Below are positions 42,175 to 44,637 of a stretch of 44,637 bases of DNA, piece after piece (within the stretch, counting starts at the first letter, position 1; every line of letters begins with the position of its first letter). This DNA comes from SXOA01 sp051004015 (GTDB taxonomy: Bacteria > Planctomycetota > Planctomycetia > Pirellulales > Pirellulaceae): the NCBI GenBank assembly GCA_051004015.1, contig JBPCKT010000052.1, positions 1 to 44,637 on the forward strand. The letters run 5' to 3'. The notes under the pieces are model-generated. The model saw only the letters and a program-made list of their open reading frames with translations, had not been told where the DNA came from and searched no databases. A program made the position numbers and the translations under genes.

Positions 42175-43293
42175 CTACGCCTGCGAGATCGGCAGATACC
42201 GGTTCGGCGAGGTCAGCACCAGAATCGCGGCCGCGGTGCAGAAGGTGCGGCTGGTGATGCAGTGGTGGCCGGTCCAACTGCCGTCCTGGTTTTGGACGGC
42301 GATGATTTTGTCCCGGACGGTGGGGAACCAGGTGGCCCAGTCGTTGCCACCTTTTTGCAGCATCGTTTCGGTGATCAGGTGGAAGGCCAGGAATTCTTCG
42401 CCGCCGGCTTGCGAGAAGGCCGTGTTGTCCTTGCTGATGAAGGCGGAGACGTCGGCGAAGGCCTTTTTGGCAATCGGCTCTTCGTCCATGCCGAGGGCGT
42501 AGAGGACGCGGATGCCGGTGGCGTTTTTGTAGAGCGTGTGCATCCAGCTTCCCTGGTTCTGGTTGAGCTGGCTCGACATGCTGGCCACCAGGTGTTTGGC
42601 GGTCAGCTCCGGGGAGCCGCCGACCCGCATGCCGGAGTAGTGGGCGGCCCGCAGGCAGACCCAGCCCATGACGGTGCCGAGCGTGGGGGCCCAGGACTGG
42701 TTGCCCCAGTGGCCGTCGGGCGTTTGCGAGCCGACGATGGCGGTGATGACCTTTTTCAGGCCGTTGCGGACCGGCTCGGTGTCCCACCCTTCGCCGATGA
42801 CCTCCGCCAGGAACAGGGCGGCGAAGAAGCTGTGGGCGTGGCGGCCGATTTTGTTTTGAAGCTGCGTCCCTTGTTGGGCGGTGATGTCGTCGTTGGGCAT
42901 GTTCTCCGCCGCCCGCAGGATGAACGAGACCAGACGCTGCACCTCGCGGCTGCGGGGGCCTTCGACGGGCGTGTTCCCCTGGGCCATCAGGGCCAGGCCG
43001 ACCATCGACGAGCAGCCGATGTCGGTGGGCTGGCCGATATCGACGCCGCAGCCGCCGTCGCGGTGCATCGTCTTCATCAGGAACTCGTCCCCTTTGCGGA
43101 CGGCCCGCTCGCTCTGCGGGGTGAACTCGTTCCAGGAATCGTCCTTGTCCGATTTCTTTCCCTTCGTTTTATCGGTAGCCTCCGGCTCCTTGGCCGGCTG
43201 GTCCTTGGCATCCTGACCGAGCAGCCGGGCGGTGAAGCCGGGAAGAGCGAGCAGACTCGAAGCGGCCAAAAGCGTGCGGCGGGAAAGAGACAT
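42175..43293 (-). CDS. Exported prenyltransferase/squalene-cyclase-fold repeat protein
   Basis: A 372-residue protein with a twin-arginine-like leader (LSRRTLLAASSLLALPGFTA). After a charged linker rich in Lys/Asp it has alpha/alpha-barrel repeats of the terpene cyclase/prenyltransferase type: DGGCGVDIGQPTDIGCSSMV, SQTPDGHWGNQSWAP, QNQDGSWTGHHCITSRTFCT. The DxDD motif of squalene-hopene cyclases is absent, so catalysis is doubtful. GGAGG precedes the ATG at 43293. Confidence 0.78.
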   Translation of the reverse strand: MSLSRRTLLAASSLLALPGFTARLLGQDAKDQPAKEPEATDKTKGKKSDKDDSWNEFTPQSERAVRKGDEFLMKTMHRDGGCGVDIGQPTDIGCSSMVGLALMAQGNTPVEGPRSREVQRLVSFILRAAENMPNDDITAQQGTQLQNKIGRHAHSFFAALFLAEVIGEGWDTEPVRNGLKKVITAIVGSQTPDGHWGNQSWAPTLGTVMGWVCLRAAHYSGMRVGGSPELTAKHLVASMSSQLNQNQGSWMHTLYKNATGIRVLYALGMDEEPIAKKAFADVSAFISKDNTAFSQAGGEEFLAFHLITETMLQKGGNDWATWFPTVRDKIIAVQNQDGSWTGHHCITSRTFCTAAAILVLTSPNRYLPISQA

Positions 43294-43464
43294 GGCATCC
43301 TCCGACAAAGGATAAGCGACAACGTCGATTATCAAGGGCTGAGCAGGCCAAGTCAACGGAAAGGAACGAAAACTGGGGGGCGCAAGAGGAAACGTGGATC
43401 GCCACACCATTGGCAATATCGCACTCGCCTTGATTGCCAGTGCTACTCAGAAAAGTGAGAGGGC

Positions 43465-44637
43465 TTACGCCGGCCTCTGGGAAGCCCGGTCTGCCGTATG
43501 CCGGTAGCTGCCCGCTTTCAGCTCGCGGACGCGCTTTTCCAGGGCGGTGAGAATGTCGAAGTCGCTGGGGAACGGGGACTCGAAGGCGGGACGGAGCGGA
43601 ATGGGGACGTCGTCCATGCGGTAGACGGTGCCCGGGACGTTGATGCCGTAGGTGGCGACGGTGAAGGCGACGGTGGCGGCCCGCGTGGTGAGGGTTTCCT
43701 TGGGGTCGAAGGAGATGAACGGGATGCGGCCCAGGTGCTCGCGGGCCGGCTGGCTGAAGTTGCCCATCGGGTCGCTGGCGATGATCATCGCCGCGTCCGC
43801 TTCGCCGCGGGCCAGCACGTCGGAGGCGGTGTATTCACCGGGGTTAAATCGCGGGTAGCCCCGCCCCAAATGCACGCCGAACGGATAGCCGGTCCGCCAG
43901 GTGACCACGTTGTCCGCCCCCGTCACGTTGCCGTGGCCGCGGTTCGGCTTGCAGACGAAGCGGGTGAACTCGTTGAGATCGCGGGTGAGGGCTAGCAGAG
44001 CTTCGCTATTGGCGTGCTTGCCGCGGGTCATAGTCACGCCCATGCCGAAGAAAATGACGCCAAAGCGGGCCTTCTTCATCCGCTCCGCCAGGTCCTGCCA
44101 GACGGAAAGCGGCTGGCCGGTGTCCGCCAACACTTGAGCGGGGTCGAGCTCCAGCCCCTTCACCAGGGCCCGCAGGCACCACAGGGCTTCAAAATCGCCG
44201 CGGGGCTTCATCTGGATGAAAATGTCGGCCGCGCTCGCCGACTTGGTTTTGCGGACATCGACGATGACGCAGGTCCGGTCCTTCCGGCCATTGGGGACGA
44301 ACTGCCCCTTGGGCATCAGGCTGTACTTCATAAAGTGCCGCGGATGGCTTTCCGCCGGATTGCTGCCCCAGAAGATAATCAGGTCGCCGCGATTGCGGAC
44401 TTCGCCGAGCGAGCACGTCACCTCGCCGACGCCTTGAAAGGCCATGCCGCTGGGGCCGTGGCAAACGCTCGTAGTCGTATCGACGTTCCCGCCGATCCAG
44501 TCGCCGATGCCGACCGCCACACGCTGCGACTCCGTCGTCGTATCGCTCAGGCCGTAGATTAGCGGATACTTTGCATTGGCAAGAATCTGGGCAGACTTTT
44601 CGACTCCATCGGCAATGCTCGCCGGCTGACCGTGAAT
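43465..44637 (-). CDS. Formylmethanofuran dehydrogenase subunit B-like protein, 5' partial
   Basis: The frame runs off the right edge, so the N-terminus is missing; 390 residues are seen. It resembles FwdB/FmdB/FhcB, molybdopterin-type subunits: YPLIYGLSDTTTESQRVAVG, SVCHGPSGMAFQGVGEVTCS, RGDLIIFWGSNPAESHPRHF, FFGMGVTMTRGKHANSEAL, RTGYPFGVHLGRGYPRFNPG. In planctomycetes the homologue belongs to the H4MPT-linked C1 pathway that oxidises or detoxifies formaldehyde. The usual active-site Cys/Sec region would lie beyond the window. The other fhc genes should be upstream, to the right. Confidence 0.85.
   Translation of the reverse strand: MHGQPASIADGVEKSAQILANAKYPLIYGLSDTTTESQRVAVGIGDWIGGNVDTTTSVCHGPSGMAFQGVGEVTCSLGEVRNRGDLIIFWGSNPAESHPRHFMKYSLMPKGQFVPNGRKDRTCVIVDVRKTKSASAADIFIQMKPRGDFEALWCLRALVKGLELDPAQVLADTGQPLSVWQDLAERMKKARFGVIFFGMGVTMTRGKHANSEALLALTRDLNEFTRFVCKPNRGHGNVTGADNVVTWRTGYPFGVHLGRGYPRFNPGEYTASDVLARGEADAAMIIASDPMGNFSQPAREHLGRIPFISFDPKETLTTRAATVAFTVATYGINVPGTVYRMDDVPIPLRPAFESPFPSDFDILTALEKRVRELKAGSYRHTADRASQRPA

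Noticed and set aside
42175..43293. Squalene-hopene cyclase
   Set aside because: Repeat style fits but there is no DxDD motif, the length is about half and it has an export leader.
1..44637. CRISPR arrays, rRNA or tRNA genes
   Set aside because: No regularly spaced identical repeats with unique spacers and no tRNA or rRNA signature was seen; the repeats here are palindromes or heptamers.

Overview
The window reads as a piece of a planctomycete chromosome, probably of the Pirellulales/Gemmatales type. The evidence is the gene content: DUF1549/DUF1553 and DUF1501 proteins encoded side by side, DUF1080 and neutral-ceramidase-like secreted enzymes, a PQQ-type propeller with the WRGPNRDG signature, a sugar-dehydrogenase-like protein with three c-type heme motifs, many twin-arginine or Sec leaders, and a formylmethanofuran-dehydrogenase-B-like gene. 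DNA is GC-rich, start sites often lack a strong Shine-Dalgarno sequence, and intergenic spaces are full of palindromic and heptameric repeats.

Layout. 0.2-2.5 kb: imuA-imuB mutasome operon (minus strand). 3.1-6.3 kb: a secreted HEAT/SirB1-like protein (minus), then a PhnD-like binding protein (plus) whose reading frame meets a start-less PQQ propeller exactly at an A8G run. 6.4-10.8 kb: hemX-hemA, a small HExxH membrane protein, an Nramp-like transporter. 10.9-18.8 kb: Uma2 nuclease-like gene, htrA protease, AIM24-family protein, zinc-ribbon protein, a frameshifted membrane protein, an esterase, a phytanoyl-CoA dioxygenase, rplT-rpmI. 19-33 kb: secreted catabolic/structural genes (DUF1080, ceramidase-like, FG-GAP, Tat protein, tri-heme dehydrogenase-like protein, TrxR-like flavoprotein, DUF1549/1553, DUF1501).

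33.1-37.5 kb is a visibly more A/T-rich accessory island. It holds a hicBA-like toxin-antitoxin pair bracketed by two diverged copies of the 3' end of a DUF1501 gene, an orphan transglutaminase-like protein, an orphan RHS C-terminal tip carrying a degenerate metzincin-like domain, a membrane-anchored candidate immunity gene, a MITE-like element, a second toxin-like gene with its own small overlapping partner, and the remnant of an antitoxin. 38.4-44.6 kb returns to core-like genes (membrane-anchored lectin-like protein, large HEAT-like membrane protein, vapBC, a secreted prenyltransferase-fold protein, and the 5'-truncated fwdB/fhcB-like gene) with a second MITE-like element at 41.2 kb.

The strongest new signals are: (1) the PhnD/PQQ junction at a dnaX-like A AAA AAG slippery run; (2) a two-copy intergenic element (about 22765-23000 and 38016-38294) with fixed spacing between conserved blocks and four alternately complementary segments; (3) two toxin-immunity cassettes with the same 8-nt stop/start overlap, one on a stand-alone RHS tip; (4) the duplicated DUF1501 end around hicBA; (5) heptameric repeats that are translated in frame within imuB. 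All family names are from reading motifs by eye; no database search was possible.
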